A stretch of 64,000 nucleotides of DNA from Oxyruncus cristatus (Eukaryota > Chordata > Aves > Passeriformes > Cotingidae): positions 80,258-144,257 of the forward strand of contig VXAY01002198.1 in NCBI GenBank assembly GCA_013399855.1. The letters are read 5' to 3'. Positions 1 to 10,917 of the stretch are shown piece after piece (position 1 is the stretch's first letter; every line of letters starts with the position of its first letter). The notes beneath the pieces were generated by a model. The model saw only the letters and a program-made list of their open reading frames with translations, was not told the DNA's origin and did not search any database. The translations under genes were made by a program, and so were the position numbers.

Positions 1-344
1 TTTTTTGGTTGCTCCTTCAAATTTTCTGGCATTTTTGTAAAAGAAGAGAAGCACCGTGGAAGGAAGAGTCTGTCAAACAAATGTGGACCACTAATGCCAC
101 CCAGTGGCACACACTGGGCACTTGCCAGCGCTAACAAACCCTGGATGAACGTCAACAAACTAACTCTAAACTCTCCCCCCGACACTGTTTGCAACCATTC
201 ACACGGAGGTTTTCTGCACCCATCTGAAAAATGTAAGACACCACCCACGCTGTGTTGTGTTCAGCACGTTTTTTTCCTCTCCTGCTTCTGTTTTCTTTAG
301 AAAGCATCTCCTACAGCTCAGTCTCTGTGAAGTATTACCCAAAA
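1..344. other. Intergenic sequence, no gene seen
   Basis: No open frame here resembles a known protein, and no RNA gene was recognised. The stretch is unremarkable AT-rich sequence leading into a CR1 copy. In other vertebrates the next gene on this side of SOD1 is TIAM1, but nothing of it is visible. Confidence 0.5.
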
Positions 345-697
345 AGGTTTAGGGGGAACCTTCTGGCTCTGCAACTCCCTGACAGGAGGGGGGAGCCGGG
401 GGGAGTCGGACTCTGCTCCCGGGGAACAAGAGACAGGAGGAGAGGGAACGACCTCCAGCTGGGCCAGGGGAGGGGCAGGTTGGACATCAGAAGGAATTTC
501 TTCACGGAAAGGGTGGTGAGGCCTTGGCAGGGGCTGCCCAGGGAGGTTTGGAGTGCCCAGCCCTGGAGGTGCCCAAGGAAGACCTGGCCGTGTCACTCAG
601 TGCTCTGGGCTGGGGGACAAGGTGGGCATCGGGCAGAGGGGGGACCTGATGGGCTGGGAGGGCTTTTCCAGCCTGAGGGATTCTGAGATTCTGAGCT
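345..697 (+). mobile_element. CR1 LINE, truncated 3' end
   Basis: The stretch carries the typical 3' portion of an avian CR1 retroposon in forward orientation: a 'ggacatcagaaggaatttct' segment, then 'gggctgcccagggaggttt', then the terminal 'attctgagattctg' short repeat that marks CR1 3' ends. It closely resembles the copy at 55438-55840, so both probably belong to related subfamilies. CR1 copies are usually 5' truncated and lack a poly(A) tail, as here. No reverse transcriptase frame survives. Confidence 0.85.
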
Positions 698-3600
698 TGC
701 ATCAGCTCTTTCTCAGTGATGCAATCAGCTCTGCTGGCCTTTCACAGCGAGCACTCCAGCCAAGAGCCCGGGGTGCAAGGTCTGCGGGCTCCCCCCGTGG
801 TGCCCTTCGTCCCTTTGGCAGGGCTGGAGACGTCCTCTGGCCTAGGGGAAAAATTCCAAACAGATGCAGAGCAGTCACATAAATATTAATGACAAGGCAC
901 TGTGGAAATCGTATGAAAACATGTGGTTGATGCATTTTCCAGCTGCATTCCCACTTTTTAATTGGTTGTGTTAAACCAGCACCCCGAAGCCTCAGTTTTA
1001 CTGACAGCTGTACAAACCCGGCCTGGTGCTTGTGAGGGAACTCCCTGACCATCCAGTGCTCTCAGGGAAGAAATCGCATGAAAATTCCCAAAAAAACCTC
1101 GTCTCTGTTACTCTAGAGATCTGCCTACTTGTATTCTGTTAGTCCTCCTTGATTTCCCACTGCAGAAACAATATAGTTTACTCTCTTGTATCGTTTATTT
1201 TCTAATTTCTCTCTGTAGTTTTGTACTTTGCATCTCTGGGATTACCCAAGACAGCTGAGTTAAGCAAAGAAAAAAATAAATCCAAAGGATATCCAAATGA
1301 AACCCCAAGGAAGTTGCCTCTGGCACGTGCTCATGTGGTCTGGGATTCGCAAAGTTTTTAGTTTAGTTACCGCTATAAGGACTTCTACAAATAAAAATGT
1401 TGCAAAAAATCCCAAGCAAGGTTTTGTTTTTCACCACTGTGAATGAAATCCTTATTCAGTTTTTACACGTAACATAGATAAAGTATGGAAAACCATAGGC
1501 TTTCTTCGGACTTCATTGATTTTTATCCTGGTTGGTGTTTTAAATATGTTCTCCTAATATATATTAGGAAATAGATATTTATACACAGACACTGTTTTGG
1601 TTGCATTCCTTTAGGTGCTTTTCAGTGGCCAAAATAAGATCCCTGAGAGCATAAACATTTTGAGAGTCTCCCACTTACTTGAAGTAAAAAAAAAATCTTT
1701 CAGATGAGCTTTCTGGACAATGTTCTGTCCTTGACCAGTTTCAGAGGTGTTTTCACCCTCTATTAAGAGCTCAAAAGCCTTTTAAAACTTCAGCTGGGTT
1801 TGATTGCACTCTGTGCCACAGCAACAGCTCCCAGAAAGCCCTCAGCAGATTGTTGCCCCTGCCAACACCAGAATCCCCAGGATCCGTATTTCCCTCCATC
1901 CTGGTTGTCCCGCTGGTCACTGGTAGCTGCTTTGCCCTCTAAGTTTCAGCCTGTCGGGCTGTTTGTTTCCATGGGGAAACATGCCCAGACTTTGGTACTG
2001 CTTGAAATACCTTAATCCCTGTCCTTGGCTAATGGGCACAAGGAAAAAACCCAAACGAACCCAGCAGCCAAAATGAAACGGAAGCAGTGGGCAGACCTTG
2101 AGCAGCCCCAGTGCCCCGGCAGCTTGTGCTGAGGTGCAGCTCACGCCCGGCGCTGGGTACAAAGGTCTTAACAGATACAGAACCTCTCCTCTGAGGCTCG
2201 TGTTTCAAGCTTGTGGAGCAGCAGAGGGTGAGGGACTTGCAGCACAAAGATTAGCTCGGTTGAGCTGTTAAAAGTGAATGTTGTTTCTAATCTTGCCAAG
2301 GCTCTCCCGCTGAAACTCCTTTAATTACAGGGAGCCCCTGGTTATCAGCAGCACTAGCCATCATTCCAGCAGCAGGACTTCCACCAGGGAGCCACCAGCA
2401 CAGATTTCCTAATGAAATAACAATCATTTCCACAGCACTTCTCATCTTCAGAATGCCCCACAAACATAAACTCGGGGAATCACCTCTCCCAGCGTCCCTG
2501 GGAGGCGGGGGAGTGTCCTTGCCCACCTGCAGTCCCAGGGGAAGACGTTAATGGCATGCAGTGTCCTTGCTCAGGACAACACAAAGCCTTGGGGTCTGGT
2601 TTTTTATTTAGTGGTCTGTGAGTGCCTTTGGGGATGCCCAGGGGTCTGGCAGAGAGGGGACAGCAGGTCCAGGACACCTCCTGCAGCAGCAAAAGGGCAC
2701 AGAGAGGAGACAGCCTGGAGTATCCCAGGCCGTGCCAGACATGGCTATGTCGGCAGCTGAGTCCAGTGACAAGGTATTAGACAGTGGGAAATTCCAGCTT
2801 CTAGAAAGCGGGATCCTAAAGGAAAAAAGAAACCAAACCACTTCCCAAAAGCCTCTCCCAGACCACTCAAAACCCAGGATTGTAACGCACACGTGTGTGC
2901 GCACGCACACGCCCTCACCCTCGGGGGGCTCCCAAATCCAGTCACTCTTCTCCCGGGGCCGACATGGAAATGTGGCTCCCACCTTTCCACAGAGCAGCTC
3001 CAGGTGGCAACTGGATCACCACACTGGGAAGGCACTGCTCATCACCTCAGGGAGGGCTTACTCCGGCAGTCCCAAGGGATGTGCGTATTCCAGTCTCAGT
3101 TTAACTCCGTATTTTTCCCAAGGAACCACCACAAGCAGGAAATACCACATATTTGCACCAGGGGTGTGGTTGCCATGGGAGTCAGAATCCTCAAAATTGC
3201 CTCTTAATTTTTTAATCCATGTGAATTTTGCTCAGAAGTTGCTGCTGCAGGGGCTTTATGTTTGATCCAGGCCACATTTTGGGGTTTTTTTGTTACTTTT
3301 GCACATTTTGCTGGGAAGTTTATTAGCTTCTGTCTACATAGCTTAGGCTACTGTTAACCTGCATCACACAGGAGTTATTTCATCTGCCCTTTAAGCTGGC
3401 AAATTAGGAAACAATCAGGATGCACTTCGTCTTCTTTCCTCCCTGAATTGACTCTGATACCCCAAGTAACAAAATAATCACATCACCATTTGACCTGACA
3501 GGGTCCAGCGATGATTTTTGTGCTGTGAAACAGCCTGCTGAGCTGCTTTGGGGGTGTTTTTTCTCGCCTGCTGGCAAGACCTAAAAAAATCAACGAGTTA

Positions 3601-4718
3601 AAAGGAAGTCTGTGGGAGAAAACATGACAAAAACCTTTCCCTGGCTTCGTGATGTGGAGGAGCACACCCGTAACTAATACACTGGTGTTCCTGTTGTACT
3701 CGTGAAGGAAAAGAATCCCAGGGAGCACTCTCAGTGTGTGACCCGTGTGAGGTTACACGTCTCTCCAGCTGGGTGCCCCTCAGCTGAGTTCTGCCCAACT
3801 TGGGCAGCCCAGGGCACCTTCACAGGTCCCCTGACACCGATAATTAACACGATCATTAAAATCATTTCTTTGATTGTTGCCCTTATGAAGAAACCTGACA
3901 CATCTGACTCTTAATCCACCCGTGTGCCCTACATTCACGTCCAGGCACGAACGAGGGCACATCTCAAAACTTACTTCCAGGAAGGAGGGAACAAACCTGC
4001 TTTATAAAAACATGGGCAGCTTTGGGGATGGCACTGGAAGTAAGAGAAAGGCCTGTGCCACTTGTGAGTGGGCCCTGACAAAGCGAGGGAGTGGTAAGGG
4101 AAGCCAAGGGTGACTGGAAGTAAAATGAGACACTGCTATTTAAAAGAAGTTTACAAAATATTTAAATCAATCCAGAGCCACCTGGAGGGCACTGGAATCT
4201 CTCCTCCTGGTGGAACAAGTGCTGTGTGTTCTGCCACGAGCACAGACCTATTTGCTCACAAGTCATTTACAGAGTATCTTCTCTCCAGGCACATCAGGAA
4301 TAAACCTCCAAGGAGTTTAGCCCACAGTACCAAGGTGCCTCCTAGATAGGGAGCTGCCTGGCTCTCCTACTCTTCCCCAGCATCTTTCCAAGGTTGAACT
4401 ACAAATCCACATCTGTCTCTCAGACAAACAATCCCCATGTATTTATGGGGAGTTTTCTCTTCACCGGTGTTCCCAAGGAAACAAATCTCTGCTTCAATAA
4501 TGTCACCTGGGCCATGACTCAGGTGTTTTGTGTAAGTCTGAGGTGTGAAACAACCCCTGCTCATCCTGCCCTGACCTTAACGAGGCCCCAGAGGTGTGGC
4601 TTAAAACCACCTCGGCTTTAAGTTGTTTAGACTTCGGTCATATGCAGAAATTAATTACTAATAATTAATTAATTATAAAAGCCCCGTGGGCAAGAGAGGA
4701 GGAGTGGGTTCTGCCCTG
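698..4718. other. Intergenic region upstream of SOD1
   Basis: About 4 kb with only short random-looking open frames. The longest, around 2618-3265 on the plus strand, has no recognisable domain and no splice context that makes a gene convincing. I see no tRNA or other RNA gene. Regulatory elements for SOD1 could lie here, but nothing specific can be supported by eye. Confidence 0.5.
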
Positions 4719-5231
4719 CTTGGGTGAGACCCCCCTGCAGAGCTGCCTCCAGCCCTGGGAAACAGCACAGGAAGGACCTGGAGCTGCTGGAGAGAGTCCA
4801 GAGGAGGCACCAAGGTGATCAGAGAGATGGAGCAGCTCTGCTGGGAGGAAAGGGGAGAGATTGGGATTGTTCACTCTGGAGAAGAGAAGCTTTGGGGTGA
4901 CCTAATTGTGGCCTTCCAGGACCTGAAGGGAGCTATGGGAAAGGTGGAGAGAGACTATTTCCAAGGGCCTGAAGTGATGGTATAGGGGTGAATGGCTTCA
5001 CACGGACAGTGGGCAGGGTTAGATGGGATATTGGGAAGAAATTCCTCCCTGTGAGGGTGGGGAGGCCCTGGCACAGGTTGCCCAGAGAAGCTGTGGCTGC
5101 CCCATCCCTGGAAGTGTCCAAGGCCAGGTTGGAGCAACCTGGATTAGTGGGAGGCGTCCCTGCCCATGGGAGGGGGTGGAACTGGATGCGATTTAAGGTC
5201 CCTTCCCACCCAAACCATTCCATGATTACCT
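4719..5231 (+). mobile_element. CR1 LINE, truncated, just upstream of SOD1
   Basis: This is a forward-oriented CR1 3' portion of about 0.5 kb. It contains the 'gagagagactatttccaagg' segment, 'gaagaaattcctccctgtga', 'ggttgcccagagaagctgtg' and the near-terminal 'aaggtcccttcccacccaaa' followed by 'ccattccatgatta'. These are the conserved 3' blocks of avian CR1. The element ends about 340 bases before the SOD1 TATA box, so it forms the immediate distal promoter of that gene. It has no coding capacity. Confidence 0.88.
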
Positions 5232-5389
5232 AAAGCCCCCCATGCTCTCCAATCTTCCTGTGCTTCTGATTTAAATTGAAAACATCCCCTGGGCAGGGCG
5301 GCTGTTCTGAAACACGGAGCTATTCGGGGGCAACTTCACAAGCGCATTCGTTCCAGTTTGGGACAGGAACCCCGCATCCCACCCAGCTC

Positions 5390-5632
5390 GGCCCCGTCCC
5401 TCCTGGTCCCGCTCCCCGTCCCGCACCTTCCCCCTCTCGCCGCCAGGGGACGCCGCCGTCCCCCGCGCGCGCCGCCGCGAGCGCCCGCCGTTCCCCCACC
5501 GCGATTGGCCGGGCCGCGCGAGGGGCGCGGCGCGATTGGCCGCCCGCCGCCGGCACGGGCTATATAAGGGGAGCGCGGGGGGGACGGGCCCGCAGTCCGC
5601 GAGCGCTGCGGGCGGAGTCGGAGCGGACCAAG
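5390..5632 (+). promoter_or_regulatory. SOD1: SOD1 core promoter and CpG island
   Basis: The block is very CpG-rich and ends in a good TATA box (tatataa, 5571-5577). Two identical inverted CCAAT elements (gcgattggccg) place ATTGG at 5504-5508 and 5535-5539, which are candidate NF-Y sites. Transcription should start near 5600, leaving a 5' leader of about 30 bases before the ATG at 5633. A TATA box plus CCAAT elements in a CpG island is also known for mammalian SOD1. CpG richness continues to about 5930, through exon 1 into intron 1. Confidence 0.85.
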
Positions 5633-5707
5633 ATGGCGGCGGTGCGGGCCGTGTGCGTGATGCGCGGAGACGGGCCCGTGCAGGGCGTCATCCACTTCGA
5701 GCAGCAG
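5633..5707 (+). CDS. SOD1: SOD1 coding exon 1
   Basis: 25 codons from [10 protein letters not shown] to HFEQQ, phase 0, closed by a canonical CAG|gtgagg donor. It encodes the first beta strands of the barrel and the buried cysteine near the N-terminus (CVM). Three positions that are often lysine in vertebrate SOD1 are arginine or glutamine here. Confidence 0.97.
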
Positions 5708-8700
5708 GTGAGGGACGGCGCGGGCACCGAGCGACCCCCAGGGGGGCTGAGACACTGCCCGCGGCTCCATCCGCCCCCCAGGGACCGGCGGGAGCTGCGG
5801 TTCCAAATGGCCGCGGGCCTTGGGAGCTGCGCCGTCACCTCTGGGAGGCGGAGGAGCGGCTGCGGGGTCATCTGCGCTTCCCGCTGGAAGCTCGGGATCG
5901 TTCTGGAAGGCACGGCCAGATAACGGGCACCGCTTGTGCTCGGTGATAAATAACGGAAAGGCTGCATTAGAGGTGGATAAATAAATTCAAACGCTCTGTG
6001 CAAGGCGGTGCTGGGCTTGTGGAGGAGCCTGCAGGGCTTCCTGTCACCTTGGCTTGACACAGAGCCGTGTAATGCCAAAGTCCTTGTGGTGATGGTAAAT
6101 CCTTTCCTTCCAAGGGTAATGGACCAGTGAAAGTCACTGGAAAAATCACTGGATTGGCTGATGGGGAGCACGGCTTCCACGTCCATGAATTCGGGGACAA
6201 CACGAACGGTAAGGTGTCCATCTACAGCTGGAATGTGGGTACTCAGCTTCAAAGAGCTTCCTGCAGTGTTGCAGCAGGACGTGGGTCTCGCGGCTGCAAA
6301 TCTGTGTTAAGAAATACACAGCGTTTCCCAAGGAAGTGCTCCCCGTGTAATACTCTGAACATGTTCAGGCTGCTGGTCCAGGTCTGCCATCCCAAGCTCT
6401 CACCTGGTGTTAAGAAATAAGAAAGCTCCCAGCTGAGCCCAGGGAGCTCTGGAATGAGCAGTTGTACTTAACTGGACTTTTAAGTCTGTAGTGGGTGATT
6501 TGCACCCAGAGGACTAGCAGGACATGCAGCAGGAGAGCAGCTGCCTCCTGGTGGGTCCCTGGGAGCAGCAGGTTTGCCCTGACAGATCCCTGTGCTGTGT
6601 TCCAGGGTGCACCAGTGCCGGCCCTCACTTCAACCCGGAGCGCAAACAGCACGGGGCCCCGAGCGACGCCGAGAGGTGAGTGCAGGGCTGGGCTGGGCCA
6701 GGCCGTGGGACAGCCGAGGGGTGCCCTGGTAATCCTGCAGGAAGTCTGAGATCGCCTCAGTGGGCCTGGGCTCACTGTACAGGAATTTGTTTGACACTTG
6801 GACTCCCTGAGTGTGGGGTGAAATATCCTCTTCAGGACGTGCCAGTGGTTTTGTTGTGGCTTGGGAGGAGGGGACAGCGAGGGCCTGTGCTCCTGCTGGG
6901 TGTCTCTGCTTCAGTGGGATGGGAGACCTTGTTCCTCCCTTGGGAGCAGTTCCAACAGTCCAGTTCTGCTTGGGAGCTCTTGGACACCTGAGGAGCTGCT
7001 GTGACTGTGCTCGCTGGGGCAGCACAGGAGCTGCAGGGGAGTGGAGCTGGGAGCAGGTTGAAACCTAAAGCCTGGCCTTGCACAGGGAGGGTCTGGGATA
7101 GCACGAGAACCAGCTTGGCATCGAGACCAGCCCTGGCAGGCTCACGCTGGTGTCCAGGAGTGCTCCCTGTGTGGCTGATGAAGCCCACCTGGGTGATGGA
7201 TTGCTGCCAGCCAGGCGGAGCTGGGAGCTGGATGTGGGCCAGCTCCTGCATGACACAGCATGAAATGGTGTGTCAGGGCCTGGCAGCCACTGCTCGGGGC
7301 TAAAGGTTGGAATTGCACGGACATTGAGGCTTTGGCAGGCTCGGTTTTGGTGAATCCTGCTCCTGCTGTGCCTTGCCTGCTCCTACCAGGGCAGCTGTGG
7401 GCAGCAGGATCCCTTAGGAGGGTACAAGGACTTTTATCAGTGTCCCGTTCAAACAATTGGACTGAAGCTTCCTAGAAGCTTAAATCAAGCAAATTCCTAA
7501 AGGGAAAGCTGTCCTTGACCTGATTTTATAGGACTGTTAAAAATGTGCTGTGTAAGAAGCTGGTGCTCAGCTCTTGCCTGGCTGAGCTGCACGGAATGTT
7601 TCAGGAATGTGTTGGTATTCCAGGTTCTGAGTCTGGATAGAGTCTGGCAGAACATGATCAGCTGTATTTTGAGTGTTTTGTTTGGGGTGGGTGTGGACAC
7701 AGCAGCACTCTGGAATGCCCAGAAATCCCGTGAAAACTCCACTGCTCGAGGCACAGTTCTCTAGGAAGCCCGGGCGGAGACGCAGCTCTGATAGAAGCTG
7801 TGTGGGAGAGCAGGATGCCAAGTGATGGGGCAATGCCAAACTGGAATAATCATCCCTAGTTCTGTCTGGAACTGAGCACCTCCTATGTCCCCTTTGACCT
7901 GTTTCCTGACAAACTGCTCTTCCTAATCCTATTTAAACCTAAAGTCTGTAGAATAGCTGATCTCTGATGGGCATTAAGAGCTTTTGGAAACAGTGGCAGT
8001 GTTCCACCAAACCTGGACTGTGCAGGAAAGGTTAATCTGTGGAATTTGAGAGCCTGTGGGCAGAGGGAGATGCTGTTGGCATGGGGGGGATTCTGGACAC
8101 GTGTGGCCTGAACTGTACTAACAACATAAAGCCCCAGGCTTCCCTTGGAAGAGCTTTCAATCCAAGCCATTTTCCTGAGTCTGTGTGTGTTCTTGTTGCA
8201 GGCACGTGGGAGACCTGGGCAATGTGACTGCGAAGGGAGGAGTGGCCGAGGTGGAGATCCAGGATTCCGTCATTTCCCTCAGTGGCCCCCACTGCATCAT
8301 CGGCCGCACCATGGTGGTGAGTGTGGGGGGACTGGTGCTGCTGGAGGGGCACACAGGGCTCTCTGTGTGGTAACGAGATCCCCGTTTCCTGCTGGCCTTC
8401 CAGGGATGTCCCTTTCCCTTTAACTTTGCCCCTTCCAGCTGTGGGTGACCGAAGGAACTGGTCTGTGGAGGGAATTTGCACAAATGCTGCCACTGGAAGG
8501 TGTGGAAATGGGCACCTGAGGACACTGGAAGGAGAAGTCCAGTTGGGAGTTTTTAGCATGGATAGGGGTTTGACATTGTGCAATTAGTGTGTGGTGTGAG
8601 ACCCTGCTGGGAGCAGGTGACTGTAGGGATTGGGATCTGCAGTAACACGAGTTGAGGTCTCCTCACTTCTCTTTTAGGTCCACGAGAAGCGGGACGACCT

Positions 8701-8788
8701 GGGCAGAGGGGGGGATGACGAGAGCAAGAATACTGGGAACGCGGGGCCCCGTTTGGCCTGTGGAGTGATCGGGATCGCCAAGAGCTAA
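5633..8788 (+). CDS. SOD1: Superoxide dismutase [Cu-Zn], complete gene span (5 exons)
   Basis: Cytosolic homodimeric Cu/Zn superoxide dismutase converts two superoxide radicals to oxygen and hydrogen peroxide. The coding sequence joins 5633-5707, 6115-6208, 6606-6675, 8202-8316 and 8678-8788: 465 bases, 154 residues plus TAA, the usual avian length. Visible hallmarks are the GFHVHEFGD signature with two copper-binding histidines, the bridging histidine in PHFNP, zinc ligands in KQHG and ERHVGD, the cysteine pair of the intrasubunit disulfide (GCTSAG and RLACGV), and the active-site arginine in PRLACGV. The ATG has a good context (aagATGG) and is the only one compatible with the family N-terminus. 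Exon lengths and phases match the human gene (exon 3 is 70 bases in both). The gene is convergent with SCAF4. No defect is seen, so it should be functional. Confidence 0.98.
6115..6208 (+). CDS. SOD1: SOD1 coding exon 2
   Basis: 94 bases after a ccaag acceptor, encoding [13 protein letters not shown] through [10 protein letters not shown] and ending with the first base of a glycine codon before gtaagg. It carries two of the copper-binding histidines in GFHVHEFGD. Confidence 0.97.
6606..6675 (+). CDS. SOD1: SOD1 coding exon 3
   Basis: 70 bases after a ttccag acceptor, encoding [15 protein letters not shown] and HGAPSDAER. It contains the first disulfide cysteine, the bridging copper/zinc histidine (PHFN) and a zinc histidine (QHG). 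The donor is AG|gtgagt in phase 2, splitting the arginine codon. Confidence 0.97.
6676..8201 (+). other. SOD1: SOD1 intron 3
   Basis: This is the longest SOD1 intron, about 1.5 kb, with canonical gtgagt and cag ends. It holds no repeat I recognise, and no open frame in it looks genuine. Introns 1 (5708-6114), 2 (6209-6605) and 4 (8317-8677) are each about 0.4 kb and likewise empty. Confidence 0.8.
8202..8316 (+). CDS. SOD1: SOD1 coding exon 4
   Basis: 115 bases after a tgttgcag acceptor, encoding [17 protein letters not shown] through CIIGRTMV. It holds the last zinc histidine and the zinc aspartate (HVGD) and the copper histidine in the GPHCIIG segment. It is one codon shorter than the human exon, in the VTA-KGG loop. 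The donor is GTG|gtgagt. Confidence 0.97.
8678..8788 (+). CDS. SOD1: SOD1 coding exon 5 with stop
   Basis: 111 bases after a cttttag acceptor, encoding [12 protein letters not shown] (electrostatic loop) through [17 protein letters not shown] and TAA at 8786-8788. It contains the active-site arginine and the second disulfide cysteine. Confidence 0.97.
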   Translation, partial: VHEKRDDLGRGGDDESKNTGNAGPRLACGVIGIAKS

Positions 8789-8932
8789 GTGTGGTACCTC
8801 AGTGCTGCTCCATTGCTGCTCTTGCCCTTCCTCGTGCAAGCCCAAGGTTGGTCACTAATCTCCTGCTCCTCTGCATCCCGAGCAGCGCTTAAACCGCTGA
8901 GACTGACGGTGTTTTGTATGATGTACGTGGCG

Positions 8933-8938
8933 ATTAAA
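8933..8938 (+). terminator. SOD1: SOD1 poly(A) signal (ATTAAA)
   Basis: ATTAAA lies 145 bases after the SOD1 stop codon, followed by a GT-rich segment (gtcccttgtgg, tctgtggtctctg) suitable as a downstream element. Cleavage is expected near 8955, giving a short 3' UTR. Confidence 0.8.
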
Positions 8939-8955
8939 GTGTCCCTTGTGGAACA

Positions 8956-9840
8956 GCTCTGTGGTCTCTGCTCACACACCTGCACCCTTCCCTGTCACAC
9001 CCCTCACTGGAGCAAACCCCTGCTGTGTGCCGTGCAGGGGCAGATACACCTGGGTCTGGCTGTCTGTAAACAGGGACTGTCCCCAAACCCGCACCTGCTG
9101 GGAAAAGGGGGCCTGGGCTCCAGCAGGTGGGTGCTTAAAGTGCATCTGGCAAGTTGCTTCCAGGCAGTATCCTAGGACCAGCCAGGAGTAACCACTGTGT
9201 GCCAGTGCCAGCTTCCATTGTGTTCCTGGGTGTTCCTCTGAAACACAGATTTCAGTCTCTTTTAACAGAGAGAATTAATCATTTTGATGAGGACTTGTAT
9301 CAGTGTTCCTTTATCTTGTACATAAGGATATTGATGGAAGTAGCAGGCTGCAGTTCTAGATAACCCCATTCCAGTACGGAATGTTACAAAAGGAACGTGG
9401 GAGTAGAGCAGGAATTACTGTAAAAATACTTTAAACTTACATTCCCTGCTGGTGCCAGACAATTGTGTGAGTCTTCACCTGCCTGTGCCTCTTCCAGAGC
9501 TGTGAGGTTATTCCACAGGCACTGCTGCTGAAGGCAGTAAGGAATTGCTCTGTGGTTTTCCTAGGCTCTGCTTTCAGCTCCCTACTGAGTGAAAGGGAGA
9601 GAAGGTGAGGGGGGGGGTTTGTGTGAGCAGAGCAGCCTCTGTCCCTTCCATTCCTGTCTCCAACTCTTCCGTGCAGTGAGACAACCCTCCCTCCTTAGAG
9701 AGCTGAGGCAGCTTTTCCCAAGGCTCAGCCCTCAGTGTCTGGTGTTCTCTGGACACGGGAATGTCCCATGGGCCCAGCAGGACACAACCAGTGAGGACAC
9801 GCATTTTAACACATGGAAGTTGAGTTCACTGCAATGTGTA
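8956..9840. other. SOD1-SCAF4 convergent intergenic interval
   Basis: Sequence between the SOD1 cleavage region and the distal possible end of SCAF4. It contains no gene-like frame and no repeat I recognise. If SCAF4 uses the proximal signal at 10912, this interval extends to about 10.89 kb. Confidence 0.5.
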
Positions 9841-9857
9841 AACAGGTTCTTTCTCTT

Positions 9858-9863
9858 TTTATT
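9858..9863 (-). terminator. SCAF4: Possible distal SCAF4 poly(A) signal
   Basis: TTTATT on the plus strand reads AATAAA on the minus strand, about 1.36 kb past the SCAF4 stop. Use of this site would bring the SCAF4 3' end to within about 900 bases of the SOD1 3' end. Transcript data are needed to choose between this and the signal at 10912. Confidence 0.35.
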
Positions 9864-10911
9864 CTGCTTGGCAAGAACATAAAAATAGATGTCCTCTCCC
9901 CGGTCCAGAGCTCCACACTGGCTCTCCCACCCCTCCCTCCCCCAGAGACAATTCCACAGGGCAGCTGAGAAAAAAGGACTAAGGAAGCAGCTGCCCTTTC
10001 CTTGGGGAAAAACCCAACTTTAAAGGTAGAACACACCTATAGCAAGGAGAAAAAAAAAAATCCATTAAATATGCACAGGATTCAAACACGTTTCCTATGG
10101 TGCTTCTAGATGGGCAGGACTTCCCAAACTGCCTGTGCCTGAGGGATCAGCCACTGGAATGCCCTCATCCAATCTGACACAACCATGGAGGTGCTACAGA
10201 GAGGAGATGGCAGAATGCCCAGGAACACCAGGAAACACCCTCTGCCCCCAGCCCAGGGGCACAGCACCGGGGGGGCACAACCTACCTCTGGCAGGGCAAG
10301 GAGGGCTGGCGTTCCCACCAGAGCGGCCCCGATCCCAGAGGAAGCGGCAGAATCCTTGTCCCAGTGCCACTTCAAGAACCAGGCTGGCAATTTACAGCAG
10401 GTTGTGGTGCCTCTGAGGTCTCACTTTCCGGCAGCATCAGTGGCTGACAGGTAGAAAAGCCCAGCACACACCTTGTAACAGCAGAGCGGACGTGCCTGAA
10501 GGTGTCACTTCTTAGAAAAAGGCAAATCAAGGGCAGCAGAAACCACAGAACCAATCGAGTGGAAGGAAATAAAAAATAAAGAATGGACTGCATTGCAAAC
10601 GAACACTAAACAGTTAACTCTGCAATTAACATCTCAAAACTAACTTTTACCCAGGGTGGTCAAGTATCTCATAAAAATGCAGCAATCTAAAATTCCAGAG
10701 GACTGTTACAAATAAAAACTCGATTCTGTGAATCACTACACAAACAGGTGGATTTCCTTTAACAAACAGAACCAAACCAGTCTAATTTAGACTCCAGTAC
10801 AGCATTAACAGTTCCAACTTTAGGCTGTTGAATACTCCTTTTCCACTTCAGTGCAGCGTAGGAAGAATAGCACACGTTAAAAGTTTGTTACGAAAATAGA
10901 GTTTATTAAAA

Positions 10912-10917
10912 ACACAT
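10912..10917 (-). terminator. SCAF4: Possible proximal SCAF4 poly(A) signal
   Basis: AATAAA on the minus strand, about 310 bases past the SCAF4 stop, followed on that strand by T-rich and GTGTG-containing sequence. It is the first canonical hexamer I see after the stop codon. The AT-rich sequence between 10.92 and 11.23 kb would then be the 3' UTR. Confidence 0.5.

Noticed and set aside
5276..5946. Long plus and minus frames over the SOD1 promoter and exon 1
   Set aside because: Shadows of the CpG island; the real SOD1 exon 1 occupies only 5633-5707.
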